Below, one piece after another: positions 54,160 to 62,577 of a stretch of DNA of 64,000 nucleotides. Position numbers and translations under genes: made by a program. The DNA is from an uncultured Pelagibacteraceae bacterium. Its GTDB lineage: Bacteria > Pseudomonadota > Alphaproteobacteria > Pelagibacterales > Pelagibacteraceae. The notes under the pieces were generated by a model. The model ran no database searches. It was not told the origin of the DNA and saw nothing but the letters and a program-made list of their open reading frames with translations. The DNA lies in the NCBI GenBank assembly GCA_902536385.1, contig CACAWY010000003.1, positions 62,001 through 126,000 of the forward strand. Reading direction: 5' to 3'. The stretch's first letter is position 1. Every line of letters begins with the position of its first letter.

Positions 54160-55286
54160 TATTTGCTCTCTGTTACTTTTCTTCTTATGAAATTATTAAA
54201 TATTACAGCAATTAACATCATTGCTCCTAAAAAAACTTTAAACCAATCAGTATCAACATCTGTATAAAAAATTCCCATTGATACAGTACCAAATATTAAA
54301 GCTCCAAATGCTGCACCAATAGCTGACCCATATCCACCAGTTAACAAACATCCACCTACAACAGCTGCAGCTATAGCTTCTAGCTCTTTCAACGTTCCTC
54401 TCATTGTGTCTGCTGATCCAGCATCTAGAACTTGAATAGTAGCAAAAATTGTTGCTGCAACCGCCGTTCCAATAAATAAACTTATTTTCACTCTGCCGAC
54501 TGGCACACCTACGTTATTAGCACCATTCTTGTCTCCGCCTGACGCAAAAATCCAATTACCATATCTGGTTTTCATTAATATCCAGGTAGTTAAAATTGCT
54601 AATGCTATAAACCAAATAACTGAAGGAGGAATGCCCGTAGCTAAGGGGCTACCATCTGTTCTTAAAGCAATTAAATTCATTGAACCTAGCCATGTAAAAA
54701 CCCATTTAAACGAGTCTGTTGCAAATATCCAAGCTATAGGATCGTTTTCAATTAAAACTCTTAAACCTGGTACTTGTGTACGTCCTGTGATTAATCTTGT
54801 TAAAGCTAAAGTTGCTCCTCTTAAGATAAATAACATTGCCAGCGTAACTATAAAAGATGGTAAGCCAGTTCTGACTACGAGTATTCCATTAAAATAACCA
54901 ACTAATACTGCCATTGAAAAAGCAAATATAATACTCATCCATAAAGGCCACCCCCAATAGATAGCTGGAATAGCTATACAAATTCCTGCAAAACCAATCA
55001 TTGAACCGATTGATAAGTCAAATTCTCCACCAATCATTAACATTGCTGCTGCGATGGCAATAATTCCAAGATTAGCTGATACATCTAAAAAATTTAAAAT
55101 TCCGTAAGCGCTAAACATACCGGTATCACCAGCAACAATACCAAAAAAAATAAAAACTAAAATTGCTCCGCCTAGAGCTCCTAACTCAGGTCTATTTAAT
55201 AAAACTTTTAAATTTGAAACTTTTTTAAGTCGTTCGTCCTGATTAAAATCAGTTTTACTTTCTATACTTTTTGACTTTGTAGACAT
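54159..55286 (-). CDS. Sugar ABC transporter permease (RbsC/BPD_transp_2 type)
   Basis: This 375-aa inner-membrane protein has about ten hydrophobic segments. '[32 protein letters not shown]' and '[20 protein letters not shown]' are signatures of the RbsC-type (CUT2) permeases, and '[35 protein letters not shown]' is the conserved EAA-like cytoplasmic loop. The sequence '[17 protein letters not shown]' at the N-terminus is common in the inositol/fructose-type alphaproteobacterial systems. It is separated from the binding protein gene by a strong hairpin (55303-55336). It overlaps the ATPase gene by one base. Confidence 0.93.
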   Translation of the reverse strand: MSTKSKSIESKTDFNQDERLKKVSNLKVLLNRPELGALGGAILVFIFFGIVAGDTGMFSAYGILNFLDVSANLGIIAIAAAMLMIGGEFDLSIGSMIGFAGICIAIPAIYWGWPLWMSIIFAFSMAVLVGYFNGILVVRTGLPSFIVTLAMLFILRGATLALTRLITGRTQVPGLRVLIENDPIAWIFATDSFKWVFTWLGSMNLIALRTDGSPLATGIPPSVIWFIALAILTTWILMKTRYGNWIFASGGDKNGANNVGVPVGRVKISLFIGTAVAATIFATIQVLDAGSADTMRGTLKELEAIAAAVVGGCLLTGGYGSAIGAAFGALIFGTVSMGIFYTDVDTDWFKVFLGAMMLIAVIFNNFIRRKVTESK

Positions 55287-55302
55287 AATAAAAAAGCTTA
55301 AA

Positions 55303-55336
55303 AAAAAGGCCTAGTGAATTTGCACTAGGCCTTTTT
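55303..55336 (-). terminator. Strong hairpin (intrinsic terminator/attenuator) between binding protein and permease
   Basis: A perfect 14-base inverted repeat (AAAAAGGCCTAGTG / CACTAGGCCTTTTT) with loop AATTTG lies in the 60 bases between the binding-protein stop and the permease start. Read on the minus strand, the stem is followed by a T run. It should stop much of the transcription after the binding-protein gene or protect its 3' end. Confidence 0.88.
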
Positions 55337-55346
55337 GATATATTTT

Positions 55347-56273
55347 TTATCTATAACCTTGAGCAGCCCATTTAATTACACTCTTAGCATTTTTAGGTGT
55401 AACAAAACCAGGTCCTGTCATAACCACACCAGCTGGCATAGTTCCGTATCTCATATATTGAGAAAAGATAGCTATAGGTAAGTAACCTTGTAAGTACTGT
55501 TGTTGGTCAATTAAGAACTCAACTTTTCCTGCAGCGGCAGCTTTCAGCATTCCCGGTGACATATCGAATGTGCCAAGTTTAACACTTCCTACTTTACCAG
55601 CTGACTCTAAAGCTTTTAGAGCAGCTTCACCCGCAAGACCAGCTCCTAAAGTAAGAATAGTGTCATAGCCACCACCTAATTTAGCAGCTACAGCTTTCTG
55701 AATTTCAGTCGGGTCGTTTGATGTACCTAATATATCTACAGATCCACCAAAGCCTTTTTTGAAACCAGCACATCTTCTATCTAAAGCGACGTTACCTACT
55801 TCGTGGTTAACACATAGTGCTTTTTTACCACCAGCAGCCTTCATTTTTTGTCCGCCACCTACTCCAGCTTCAAATTCAGTTTGACCTACGTGAGCACTAA
55901 TTCCTAGTTTCATGTAGTCATCTGAACCAGAGTTCATAGATATTACTGGAATACCTGCAGATATTGCAGCTTTAACAGATTTACCTAAAGCGGCAGCATC
56001 TGGTAAAGTTATTACGATACCTTTTGGTTTTTGAGAAACAGCATTATCGATTAATTTTGCCATTTCAACCATGTCAAATGTTGCTGGAGCAGTATATTTG
56101 CAAGATACTTTCATATCTTTACAAGCTTTATCTACACCATTTTTTGCAACTGACCAGAAAGGGTCATTAGCTTGCCCGTGTGACACAACGATAATATCAA
56201 CTGCTAAAGCAGCCACTGATGTCATCGCCCATGTTAAAAGAGCAGCAATTGTTAAGTATACTTTTTTCATCAT
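55347..56273 (-). CDS. Sugar ABC transporter periplasmic substrate-binding protein
   Basis: This 308-aa binding protein has a signal peptide (about 1-25, ending 'SVAALA') and the Peripla_BP_4 (ribose/galactose-type) fold: 'IIVVSHGQANDPFWSVAKNGVDKACKDM', 'AKLIDNAVSQKPKGIVITLPDAAAL', 'AISAGIPVISMNSGSDD' and 'GTFDMSPGMLKAAAAGKVEFLIDQQQYLQGYLPI'. Two starts are possible (ATG 56273 or 56270); a GAGGG ribosome site suits either. Its codons and composition are less AT-rich than most of the window, as expected for a highly expressed gene. Ligand specificity cannot be read directly; the surrounding iol genes suggest an inositol. Confidence 0.92.
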   Translation of the reverse strand: MMKKVYLTIAALLTWAMTSVAALAVDIIVVSHGQANDPFWSVAKNGVDKACKDMKVSCKYTAPATFDMVEMAKLIDNAVSQKPKGIVITLPDAAALGKSVKAAISAGIPVISMNSGSDDYMKLGISAHVGQTEFEAGVGGGQKMKAAGGKKALCVNHEVGNVALDRRCAGFKKGFGGSVDILGTSNDPTEIQKAVAAKLGGGYDTILTLGAGLAGEAALKALESAGKVGSVKLGTFDMSPGMLKAAAAGKVEFLIDQQQYLQGYLPIAIFSQYMRYGTMPAGVVMTGPGFVTPKNAKSVIKWAAQGYR

Positions 56274-56278
56274 TATTT

Positions 56279-56283
56279 CCCTC
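56279..56283 (-). promoter_or_regulatory. Strong Shine-Dalgarno site of the binding-protein gene
   Basis: On the minus strand GAGGG stands five bases before the first ATG (56273) and eight before the second (56270). Most genes in this window have no clear Shine-Dalgarno sequence. Its presence here, with the hairpin after the gene, fits abundant production of the binding protein. The eight-base spacing slightly favours the second ATG. Confidence 0.6.
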
Positions 56284-56388
56284 TTTTATTGTTATTAAAA
56301 GTTGTGGCATTAAAACAAAAAAAAAGATTAATTTCAAAAAAAAATATTTTTATACAACCTGCAGTATGTAAAGAAAGTGTTGTATATA

Positions 56389-57381
56389 TTAAATTTTAAT
56401 TGTTTTTTTTAATTTTAAAGATTTATAAGCCGCATTAGCTAATTTTAAGGCAAAGTAACCATCTTCAAAAGTTGATCTAGATTTAATTTTATTTTTATGT
56501 AGAGAGATTAATTCTTTAAGTTGAATATTGTATGCATCATTATAACGTTCAATAAAAAAATTTAAGAAAGGTTTTTGAGAATTAGTCTGTTTAGAATTAA
56601 ATAACTCTGTTGAGTTTTCTCTCTTATTCCCAGAAATTAACATTCCTTTTTTGCCAAATAATTCAACTCTCTGATCATAACCAAAAGAGCAATGTCTTGA
56701 GTTAGTGATAACGCATATTACACCTTTTTTAGATTTCATAGTAACTACTGCTAATTCATGATCTTTTATTTTCTTATAAAAAGGTGTGAATGATGAAGTA
56801 AATGCATGAATTTCTGTAATTTCATCCTTGCCTAAATACAATCTGCACAAATCAAAGTCATGGATCATCATATCTCTAAAAATTCCACCTGAGGATTTTA
56901 GGTAAGATGTTGTTGGTGGAGCAGGATCCCTACTTGTAACGATAATTTTTTCTAATTTTCCTATTTTATTTTTGTCTAAATCTTTTTTTAATGAAAAATG
57001 CCCAGGATCATATCTCCTATTAAAACCTAATTGGATTTTAGGTTTAAGTTTTTTTACTTTTTTTAAAGTTTTAATAATTTTATTGATATTAAGATCTAAT
57101 GGCTTTTCACAAAAAATTGTTTTTTTTCTTTTTATTCCCTCTTCAATAAATTTTATGTGAGTATTCGTAGAGCTAGAAATAAAAACTAAATCAACTTTAT
57201 CATCATTGAATATTTTATTATAATTTTTTTCAATTTTGCATCCGTAAAGCTTTTTTGCTTTGTTGCTCAATTGATCAATTTTTTCGTTAACATATAGTAA
57301 TTTTATTTCTTTGTTTTTATTTAGATTTTCAGCATGCATTTGACCTATACGTCCAAATCCAAATAAAGCTACATTGATCAT
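56389..57381 (-). CDS. iolG: Inositol 2-dehydrogenase-like oxidoreductase (Gfo/Idh/MocA)
   Basis: IolG oxidises myo-inositol to 2-keto-myo-inositol with NAD. The 330-aa protein has the Rossmann start 'VALFGFGRIGQMHAENLNKN', the 'FCEKPLDLNINKIIKTLKKV' motif (EKP), 'QLGFNRRYDPGHFSLKKDL' and 'SGGIFRDMMIHDFDLCRLYLG', the last with the catalytic Asp-x-x-x-His pattern (DMMIHDFD). The NRRYDP/DPxH and 'RDMxIHDFD' motifs are the ones seen in inositol dehydrogenases. It is divergent from iolE across 54 bases and upstream of the ABC transporter genes on the same strand. Confidence 0.87.
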   Translation of the reverse strand: MINVALFGFGRIGQMHAENLNKNKEIKLLYVNEKIDQLSNKAKKLYGCKIEKNYNKIFNDDKVDLVFISSSTNTHIKFIEEGIKRKKTIFCEKPLDLNINKIIKTLKKVKKLKPKIQLGFNRRYDPGHFSLKKDLDKNKIGKLEKIIVTSRDPAPPTTSYLKSSGGIFRDMMIHDFDLCRLYLGKDEITEIHAFTSSFTPFYKKIKDHELAVVTMKSKKGVICVITNSRHCSFGYDQRVELFGKKGMLISGNKRENSTELFNSKQTNSQKPFLNFFIERYNDAYNIQLKELISLHKNKIKSRSTFEDGYFALKLANAAYKSLKLKKTIKI

Positions 57382-57435
57382 ATTTTTTGTATAAAGTTGA
57401 TATTTGTAATATAAACTTAGTACTTTATTGAAATT

Positions 57436-58341
57436 ATGTCTATAAAATTAGGTATAGCTCCCATAGCATGGAGCAATGATGATATGCCAGAATTAGGTGG
57501 CGAAACTACATTAGAGCAATGTTTATCAGAAGCAAGCAAAGCTGGTTTTACCGGAATAGAGTCAGGTGGTAAATTTCCTAAAAATTCAAAAGAATTAATA
57601 CCAAAATTAGAAAAAGAAAATTTACAACTTTGTTCTGGGTGGTATGGAGCAACACTTTTGAAGAATACTCCAAAAGAAGAATTTAAATTAATGCGTGAGC
57701 AGATGGATTTATTCAAAGATTGTAAATCTCCATGCATGGTGTTTGCAGAAGTAACAAATTCTGTGCAAGGAGATCCAAAAACACCATTATCCAAAAAACC
57801 TAAACTTTCAGAAGATGAGTGGAAATTGTTTTTATCTAGAATCAATGAAATAAGTAAAATGATGATAGATGAAAATATGCCTCTTGCTTATCATCATCAT
57901 ATGGGAACAGTTATTGAAACAGAAGATGAAACAAGGAGACTAATAGAAAGCACAAGTGATAGTGTAAAATTATTAATTGATACTGGTCACATGTTATTTG
58001 CTGGAGGCAACTCGATTAAACTAACCGAGGATTTTATGGAAAGAATAATCCATGTTCATTGTAAAGACATTCGTAAAAATATTTTAGAAAAATCATTAAA
58101 AAATGATAGCACCTTCCGACAAGCTTTTCTTGATGGAGCTTTCACAGTTCCAGGAGATGGATGCATTGATTATAAACCTTTCTTAACAGTTTTAAAAAAT
58201 AAAAATTATGAAGGTTGGCTTGTAGTTGAAGCAGAGCAAGATCCAGCAAAAGCTAATCCATTTGAATATGCAAAAATTGGTTATAACTATTTAAGTAAAA
58301 CTGCTAAAGAATGTGGATTTAATATAATTAGTCAACGATAA
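57436..58341 (+). CDS. iolE: myo-Inosose-2 dehydratase
   Basis: IolE dehydrates 2-keto-myo-inositol to 3D-(3,5/4)-trihydroxycyclohexane-1,2-dione, the substrate of IolD. The 301-aa protein has the xylose-isomerase-like TIM barrel fold: 'GIAPIAWSNDDMPELGGETTLEQCLSEASKAGFTGIE', 'PLAYHHHMGTVIET', 'LLIDTGHMLFAGGN', 'IHVHCKDIR' and 'FTVPGDGCIDY', all hallmark IolE segments including metal-binding Glu, Asp, His and Glu. Full length. It is divergent from iolG and converges on the membrane-anchored unknown with a 10-base overlap. Confidence 0.93.
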   Translation: MSIKLGIAPIAWSNDDMPELGGETTLEQCLSEASKAGFTGIESGGKFPKNSKELIPKLEKENLQLCSGWYGATLLKNTPKEEFKLMREQMDLFKDCKSPCMVFAEVTNSVQGDPKTPLSKKPKLSEDEWKLFLSRINEISKMMIDENMPLAYHHHMGTVIETEDETRRLIESTSDSVKLLIDTGHMLFAGGNSIKLTEDFMERIIHVHCKDIRKNILEKSLKNDSTFRQAFLDGAFTVPGDGCIDYKPFLTVLKNKNYEGWLVVEAEQDPAKANPFEYAKIGYNYLSKTAKECGFNIISQR

Positions 58342-58841
58342 GCTGACACAAGTTCGTTATTTCCAGCAGCTACACACGGTGACTTAACGCACGTGCCTAT
58401 CACCCACTCAGATCCTGCTTCTGACTCAAAATTGCTTTCTGAGACAAAGATAATACCTTTATCTGTGGATTGACCAGCTTTGCCTTCTGCTTGAATTCTA
58501 GGATCTTGCGATGTTTGTATTAAAGGCTTATCAATATTGTAAGGGTTATTAAGTTTTATGTTATTCGAAATATGATTTACAATTTTTGAAGATATCCAAA
58601 CTGAATTACAATTGTCACCCCATAAAGTAGTACCTTCTTCATTTGAACTACATTCATTTATTTGATTATTAATAAACTCTACAACTAGTTTATGATTAGC
58701 TTTAATATCATTAGCTTTTTGCACAACTGCGGATCGTGTGGACGCGGTCCAAATTAACATTATAACAACATAAGCAAGTGAACTTAAAACTAAAGTTTCA
58801 AGAGGACCAAAATTTTTTAAACTTCTTTTTAAATCAATCAT
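58332..58841 (-). CDS. Unknown membrane-anchored protein with cysteine-containing ectodomain
   Basis: I do not recognise this 169-aa protein. It has one N-terminal hydrophobic segment (about 14-33, 'LETLVLSSLAYVVIMLIW'), a helical stretch ('VQKANDIKANHKLVVEFINNQINE'), then a polar domain with cysteines near 63 and 76 and a C-terminal 'GTCVKSPCVAAG' pair, which could form disulfides outside the membrane. The overall layout (short basic start, helix, disulfide-containing globular end) recalls type IV pilin-like or other anchored periplasmic proteins, but the prepilin GFTLIE site is not present. It overlaps the upstream dehydrogenase gene by 4 bases and iolE by 10. Confidence 0.6.
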   Translation of the reverse strand: MIDLKRSLKNFGPLETLVLSSLAYVVIMLIWTASTRSAVVQKANDIKANHKLVVEFINNQINECSSNEEGTTLWGDNCNSVWISSKIVNHISNNIKLNNPYNIDKPLIQTSQDPRIQAEGKAGQSTDKGIIFVSESNFESEAGSEWVIGTCVKSPCVAAGNNELVSAYR

Positions 58842-59794
58842 AGTTTTACAATCATAGACTTATCTAATTTGTTTTCAAAAAAATTAATAATATTTTTTGT
58901 AGTTTCAATAGACATTCTAGACTTACATTCATTTGTGAAAGTAGCTGAATGCGGACTCAGCAAAACTTTTTTATTTTTTTTTAATGGATTATTTTCATCT
59001 ATAGGCTCTCTTTCAAATACGTCTAAGCCTGCACCAAAAATAATATTTTCATTCAATGCTTTATTTAAATCAGTTTCATTAATTATACCTCCTCTTGAAG
59101 TATTTATTAAAACAGCATTTTTTTTCATTGTTTTAAGCTTTGAATAATCTATCATATTTCTTGTTTTATCATTTAGAGGTGTGTGTAACGATAAATAATC
59201 ACAGCTGTGAATTCCCTTATCAAAATTTTCAATCTTATTTCCTCCAAAGCTTTTAATTACTTCGGTTGAAACATAAGGATCAAAAATGTTTACCTTCATT
59301 TCAAAGCCTAAACACCTCTTAATTAAATTTTTTCCTATTCGTCCGAAACCCACAATCAATATTTCTTTATTGTATAATTCTAAAGTTTCAATATTAGATG
59401 CATTTTGTTTAAAATTCCCAGATCTAACTTCATAATCATACGAACTTAAGCCTTTAGATAAAGCAAGCATCATGCAGATTACATGCTCAGCAACAGCTAC
59501 TGCATTGGCGGTAGCTGTAATTAAAAGCGAGATATTTTTTTTTTTAATATAGGCTAAATCTATATTATCATAACCTACTCCATGTCTTGAAATAACTTTT
59601 AATTTAGAACAGTGTTTAAGAATATTTTCACCGAGCTTTGAAACTCTTAATGTGCAGGCATCGAACTCTGGTAGTTTTTTTATTAAATTTTCCTCTGATA
59701 CATCTGTAATTAATTCATACTTAAAATCTTTATTTGTATTTAATAAATCCAAACCATCTTTATGAATATTTTCAATAACAGCAATTTTTTTCAT
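58838..59794 (-). CDS. D-isomer-specific 2-hydroxyacid dehydrogenase (phosphoglycerate dehydrogenase-like)
   Basis: This 318-aa NAD-dependent dehydrogenase has the split substrate domain and Rossmann core of the family: 'SRHGVGYDNIDLAYIKKKNI', 'VAEHVICMMLALSKGL' (VAE), 'EILIVGFGRIGKNLIKRC' (GxGxxG), 'LHTPLNDKTRNMID', 'NTSRGGIINETDLNKAL' and 'HSATFTNECKSRMSIET' with the catalytic His. It lacks the C-terminal ACT domain of long SerA. Substrate could be 3-phosphoglycerate, glyoxylate/hydroxypyruvate or another 2-hydroxyacid. It is coupled to the unknown membrane protein. A link to the inositol genes is not evident. Confidence 0.88.
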   Translation of the reverse strand: MKKIAVIENIHKDGLDLLNTNKDFKYELITDVSEENLIKKLPEFDACTLRVSKLGENILKHCSKLKVISRHGVGYDNIDLAYIKKKNISLLITATANAVAVAEHVICMMLALSKGLSSYDYEVRSGNFKQNASNIETLELYNKEILIVGFGRIGKNLIKRCLGFEMKVNIFDPYVSTEVIKSFGGNKIENFDKGIHSCDYLSLHTPLNDKTRNMIDYSKLKTMKKNAVLINTSRGGIINETDLNKALNENIIFGAGLDVFEREPIDENNPLKKNKKVLLSPHSATFTNECKSRMSIETTKNIINFFENKLDKSMIVKL

Positions 59795-59801
59795 AAATTT
59801 T

Positions 59802-59876
59802 TGGCGGTCCCAAGGGGAATCGAACCCCTCTTTGTTGGATGAAAACCAACTGTCCTAACCGATAGACGATGGGACC
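59802..59876 (-). tRNA. tRNA-Glu (UUC), overlapping the 3' end of recJ
   Basis: On the minus strand the 75-base tRNA begins GGTCCCATCGTCTA. Acceptor GGTCCCA/TGGGACC, anticodon stem GTTGG/CCAAC with loop TTTTCAT (anticodon TTC), T-arm GGGGTTCGATTCCCC and encoded CCA. Its first 22 bases are also the last codons of recJ, including the TAG stop in the D-loop. Confidence 0.97.
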
Positions 59877-61639
59877 ACATTTTTGAGTGTCTTATTAACA
59901 GAAATATCATCGATAATAAACTCTACATTTGATTGCCCCTTCCACTCATTTAGGGATAATTTTCCTGCAATATTAAATAGTTTTTTATCTTCCTTAAGTA
60001 AATATGCCCCAATATCATTTTCAACTGAATTAAATGCTATTGCTTTTATTACTGAACCCTCTTGTCCAACTAGAACAGATTTAATATGTTTTTCTTTTAA
60101 TATTTTATTATTTACTGATTTAACATTTTCAATCACAAATTTTGGCTCAGGGTTACCAGAACCAAAAGGAGCTAAAGAATTAATCTTATTATAAAAATCA
60201 ATATTAAGTGCAGTTGGAGCAATTATGCTATCTAAATATAAAGATTTTTGTTTGGATAAATTTTTATCAATTTTTTTAAATTTGGTAAAAATAAAATCTT
60301 TGAATTTTTCAATATTCTCAACTTTTATTGAAAAACCACCAGCCATTTTATGACCTCCTCCTTTAATTAAAATTTTTTTTTGAGTAGCAGCAATAATCGC
60401 CGAGCCAATATCAAAACCAATAATTGATCTTGCTGACGCCTTACCAATATCGTTTTCAATTGAAATGACAATTACAGGTTTATTAAATTTATCTTTTATT
60501 CTTGCTGCAGCTATTCCTATTACACCTTCATGTAAGCCTTTATCTGAAATAATTAACACTGGATCTGAAAGAGTGTTTTCAGCAACCTTTAATATTTTGT
60601 ATAAAACTTCTTTTTCGAGAAGTTGCCTCTCTTTATTAAACTCATTTAATTCAGTTGCAATTTTGAATGCGTCTTTAGGATTTGTATTAAGTAATAAGTT
60701 AGCACCATGAGAAGATTTACCTACTCTACCCCCAGCATTTATTCTCGGCCCTAATAAATATCCAATATCGCTGACATTTGGATGATTTTCCACGTTACAT
60801 ATATCTAATAAAGTCTTTATACCTAAATTTTTTTTTGATCCTAAAACTTTTAAACCTTGTTTTACTATAGCCCTGTTAAGACCTATCAAAGGGACAACAT
60901 CACAAATTGTTCCTAACGTGACGAGATCTAAATAATTTATTAGGTTTGGTTCCAGAATTTTATTTTTATTAAACCAATCGGTTGATCGTAATTCTTTATT
61001 TATAGAAACTAAAAACATAAATGTTACACCTGCGGCACATAAATAATTAAGTTCAGATTTATCATCCATTCTATTTGGATTAATTACAGAATGAGCTTTT
61101 GGCAAAGATATTTGTGATTGATGGTGGTCTAACACAATTACATCTATATTATTTTTATTTGCATACTCTATAGCCTTAAAAGATAATGTTCCGCAATCAA
61201 CAGTAAAAATTAAAGTAACTCCTTTATTAATAAGTTTTTTAAATGCATTCTCTGAAGGACCGTAGCCTTCACTTTTTCTATCAGGTATATAAATTTCATA
61301 CGGTTGATTAATTGCTGAAAAAAAATTTCCTAAAAGAGCTGTTGCTGACGCTCCATCAACATCATAATCTCCAAAAATTCCAATTTTTTCAACAGTATTA
61401 ATTGCTTTTATAGTTCTTAAGGTGGATTTCTTCATATCACTCAAAACTTCTGGGTTTGGTAAAAAATTTTTTATTGATGGTTTGAGAAAATTACTTATTT
61501 CATTTTTTTTAATTTTTCTTATTGATAAAAGTTTTGAAGTAATTTCATCTAAAAAAAAATTTTCTTTGAAAAAATCTATATCTTCTTGATTAAAATTTTT
61601 AAAAATCCAACTTTTCCTACTAATTGAAAGTGAATTCAT
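59855..61639 (-). CDS. recJ: Single-stranded-DNA-specific exonuclease RecJ
   Basis: RecJ degrades single-stranded DNA 5'-3' in recombination and mismatch repair. The 594-aa DHH-family nuclease shows 'IFGDYDVDGASATALL' (motif I), 'TVDCGTLSF', 'VIVLDHHQSQISLPKAHSVINPNR' (DHH, motif III), 'CAAGVTFMFL', 'LGPRINAGGRVGKSSHG', and the DHHA1 C-terminal 'GHKMAGGFSI'. Length is normal (~570-590). The last six codons and stop lie within tRNA-Glu. The ATG overlaps the glpX stop by 4 bases, giving the order hom-glpX-recJ common in alphaproteobacteria. Confidence 0.96.
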   Translation of the reverse strand: MNSLSISRKSWIFKNFNQEDIDFFKENFFLDEITSKLLSIRKIKKNEISNFLKPSIKNFLPNPEVLSDMKKSTLRTIKAINTVEKIGIFGDYDVDGASATALLGNFFSAINQPYEIYIPDRKSEGYGPSENAFKKLINKGVTLIFTVDCGTLSFKAIEYANKNNIDVIVLDHHQSQISLPKAHSVINPNRMDDKSELNYLCAAGVTFMFLVSINKELRSTDWFNKNKILEPNLINYLDLVTLGTICDVVPLIGLNRAIVKQGLKVLGSKKNLGIKTLLDICNVENHPNVSDIGYLLGPRINAGGRVGKSSHGANLLLNTNPKDAFKIATELNEFNKERQLLEKEVLYKILKVAENTLSDPVLIISDKGLHEGVIGIAAARIKDKFNKPVIVISIENDIGKASARSIIGFDIGSAIIAATQKKILIKGGGHKMAGGFSIKVENIEKFKDFIFTKFKKIDKNLSKQKSLYLDSIIAPTALNIDFYNKINSLAPFGSGNPEPKFVIENVKSVNNKILKEKHIKSVLVGQEGSVIKAIAFNSVENDIGAYLLKEDKKLFNIAGKLSLNEWKGQSNVEFIIDDISVNKTLKNVVPSSIG

Positions 61640-62577
61640 TTATTGTAAATGTTTTTTATTTTTTTATTTATCTTTTTACTTTTATGTAAAGCAAAAGTAT
61701 TTACCTCGTATTCGTTACCCAGATCTCTAACCCCATTTGCCAAATCTCCATCTGTTACTCCAGTAGCACAAAAAATCACATCACCTTTGACCATATCTTC
61801 TATATTATACTTTTTATTAAAATCTTTTATACCTAATTTCTTAGCTCTTATTTTTTCTTCCTCATTTAAAACTAGACGTCCCTGAATTTGTCCACCATAA
61901 CATGATAATGCAGCCGCAGCTAAAACTCCTTCAGGCCCACCTCCGGTTCCATAATAAATATCATTTTTTGGATTTTCACCAATAACACTTAATGCACCAG
62001 TGATATCACCATCGGTAATATAGTTAATAACAACTCCCATTTTTTCAAGCAAACTTACTATTTTGTCATGTCGGGGTCTTTTCATAATACAAGCGCTCAT
62101 GTCCGAAATTTTTTTCTTTTTTGCTTTAGCTAATAGTTCTATATTTTTTTCTACTCCATTATCTATATCTAAAAGATTTTTTGGAAGATTTGCTCCAATA
62201 ACAATTTTTTCCATATAAGTGTCAGGGGCTGATAATAAATCACCTCTTTTAGCAACTGCTAAAACCGAAAAAGCATTTGGTTCATTATTAGCCGTAAATT
62301 TAGTACCTTCCAATGGATCAACTGCAATATCAAATTTAGGTCCTTTTAGTGTTCCTAATCTTTCACCAATATAAAGCATGGGTGCTTCGTCCATTTCTCC
62401 TTCACCTATAACTATAGTTCCCTCCATATTTATTTTGTTAAGTTCTCTTCTCATTGGATCTACAGCACCTTTATCAGCAGCAATTTTATTTTTTTTTCCA
62501 ATAAATTTTGATGCTCCTATTGCCGCTTTTTCTGTTGCTTTTATAAATAAATTTAAGAACTTAGAGTCAATAGACAT
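61636..62577 (-). CDS. glpX: Fructose-1,6-bisphosphatase, class II
   Basis: GlpX hydrolyses fructose-1,6-bisphosphate in gluconeogenesis, and in some lineages also sedoheptulose-1,7-bisphosphate. The 313-aa protein has 'AAIGASKFIGKKNKIAADKGAVDPMRRELN', 'IGEGEMDEAPMLYIGERLG' with the metal-binding Glu cluster, 'AVDPLEGTKFTANNEPNAFSVLA' (DPLEGT) and 'YYGTGGGPEGVLAAAAL'. The motifs are the class II signatures and do not occur in class I (Fbp). It is coupled to hom (1-base overlap) and recJ (4-base overlap). Confidence 0.95.
   Translation of the reverse strand: MSIDSKFLNLFIKATEKAAIGASKFIGKKNKIAADKGAVDPMRRELNKINMEGTIVIGEGEMDEAPMLYIGERLGTLKGPKFDIAVDPLEGTKFTANNEPNAFSVLAVAKRGDLLSAPDTYMEKIVIGANLPKNLLDIDNGVEKNIELLAKAKKKKISDMSACIMKRPRHDKIVSLLEKMGVVINYITDGDITGALSVIGENPKNDIYYGTGGGPEGVLAAAALSCYGGQIQGRLVLNEEEKIRAKKLGIKDFNKKYNIEDMVKGDVIFCATGVTDGDLANGVRDLGNEYEVNTFALHKSKKINKKIKNIYNK

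Noticed and set aside
54529-54897. 122-aa plus-strand ORF within the sugar permease gene
   Set aside because: Antisense shadow of a permease with clear membrane topology and family motifs.
57417-57845. 142-aa minus-strand ORF over iolE
   Set aside because: Antisense to iolE, whose plus-strand product carries all family motifs.
58332-58841. Type IV pilin assignment
   Set aside because: The processing motif (G before FTLIE-like sequence) is absent and no pilus genes are nearby; left as unknown.
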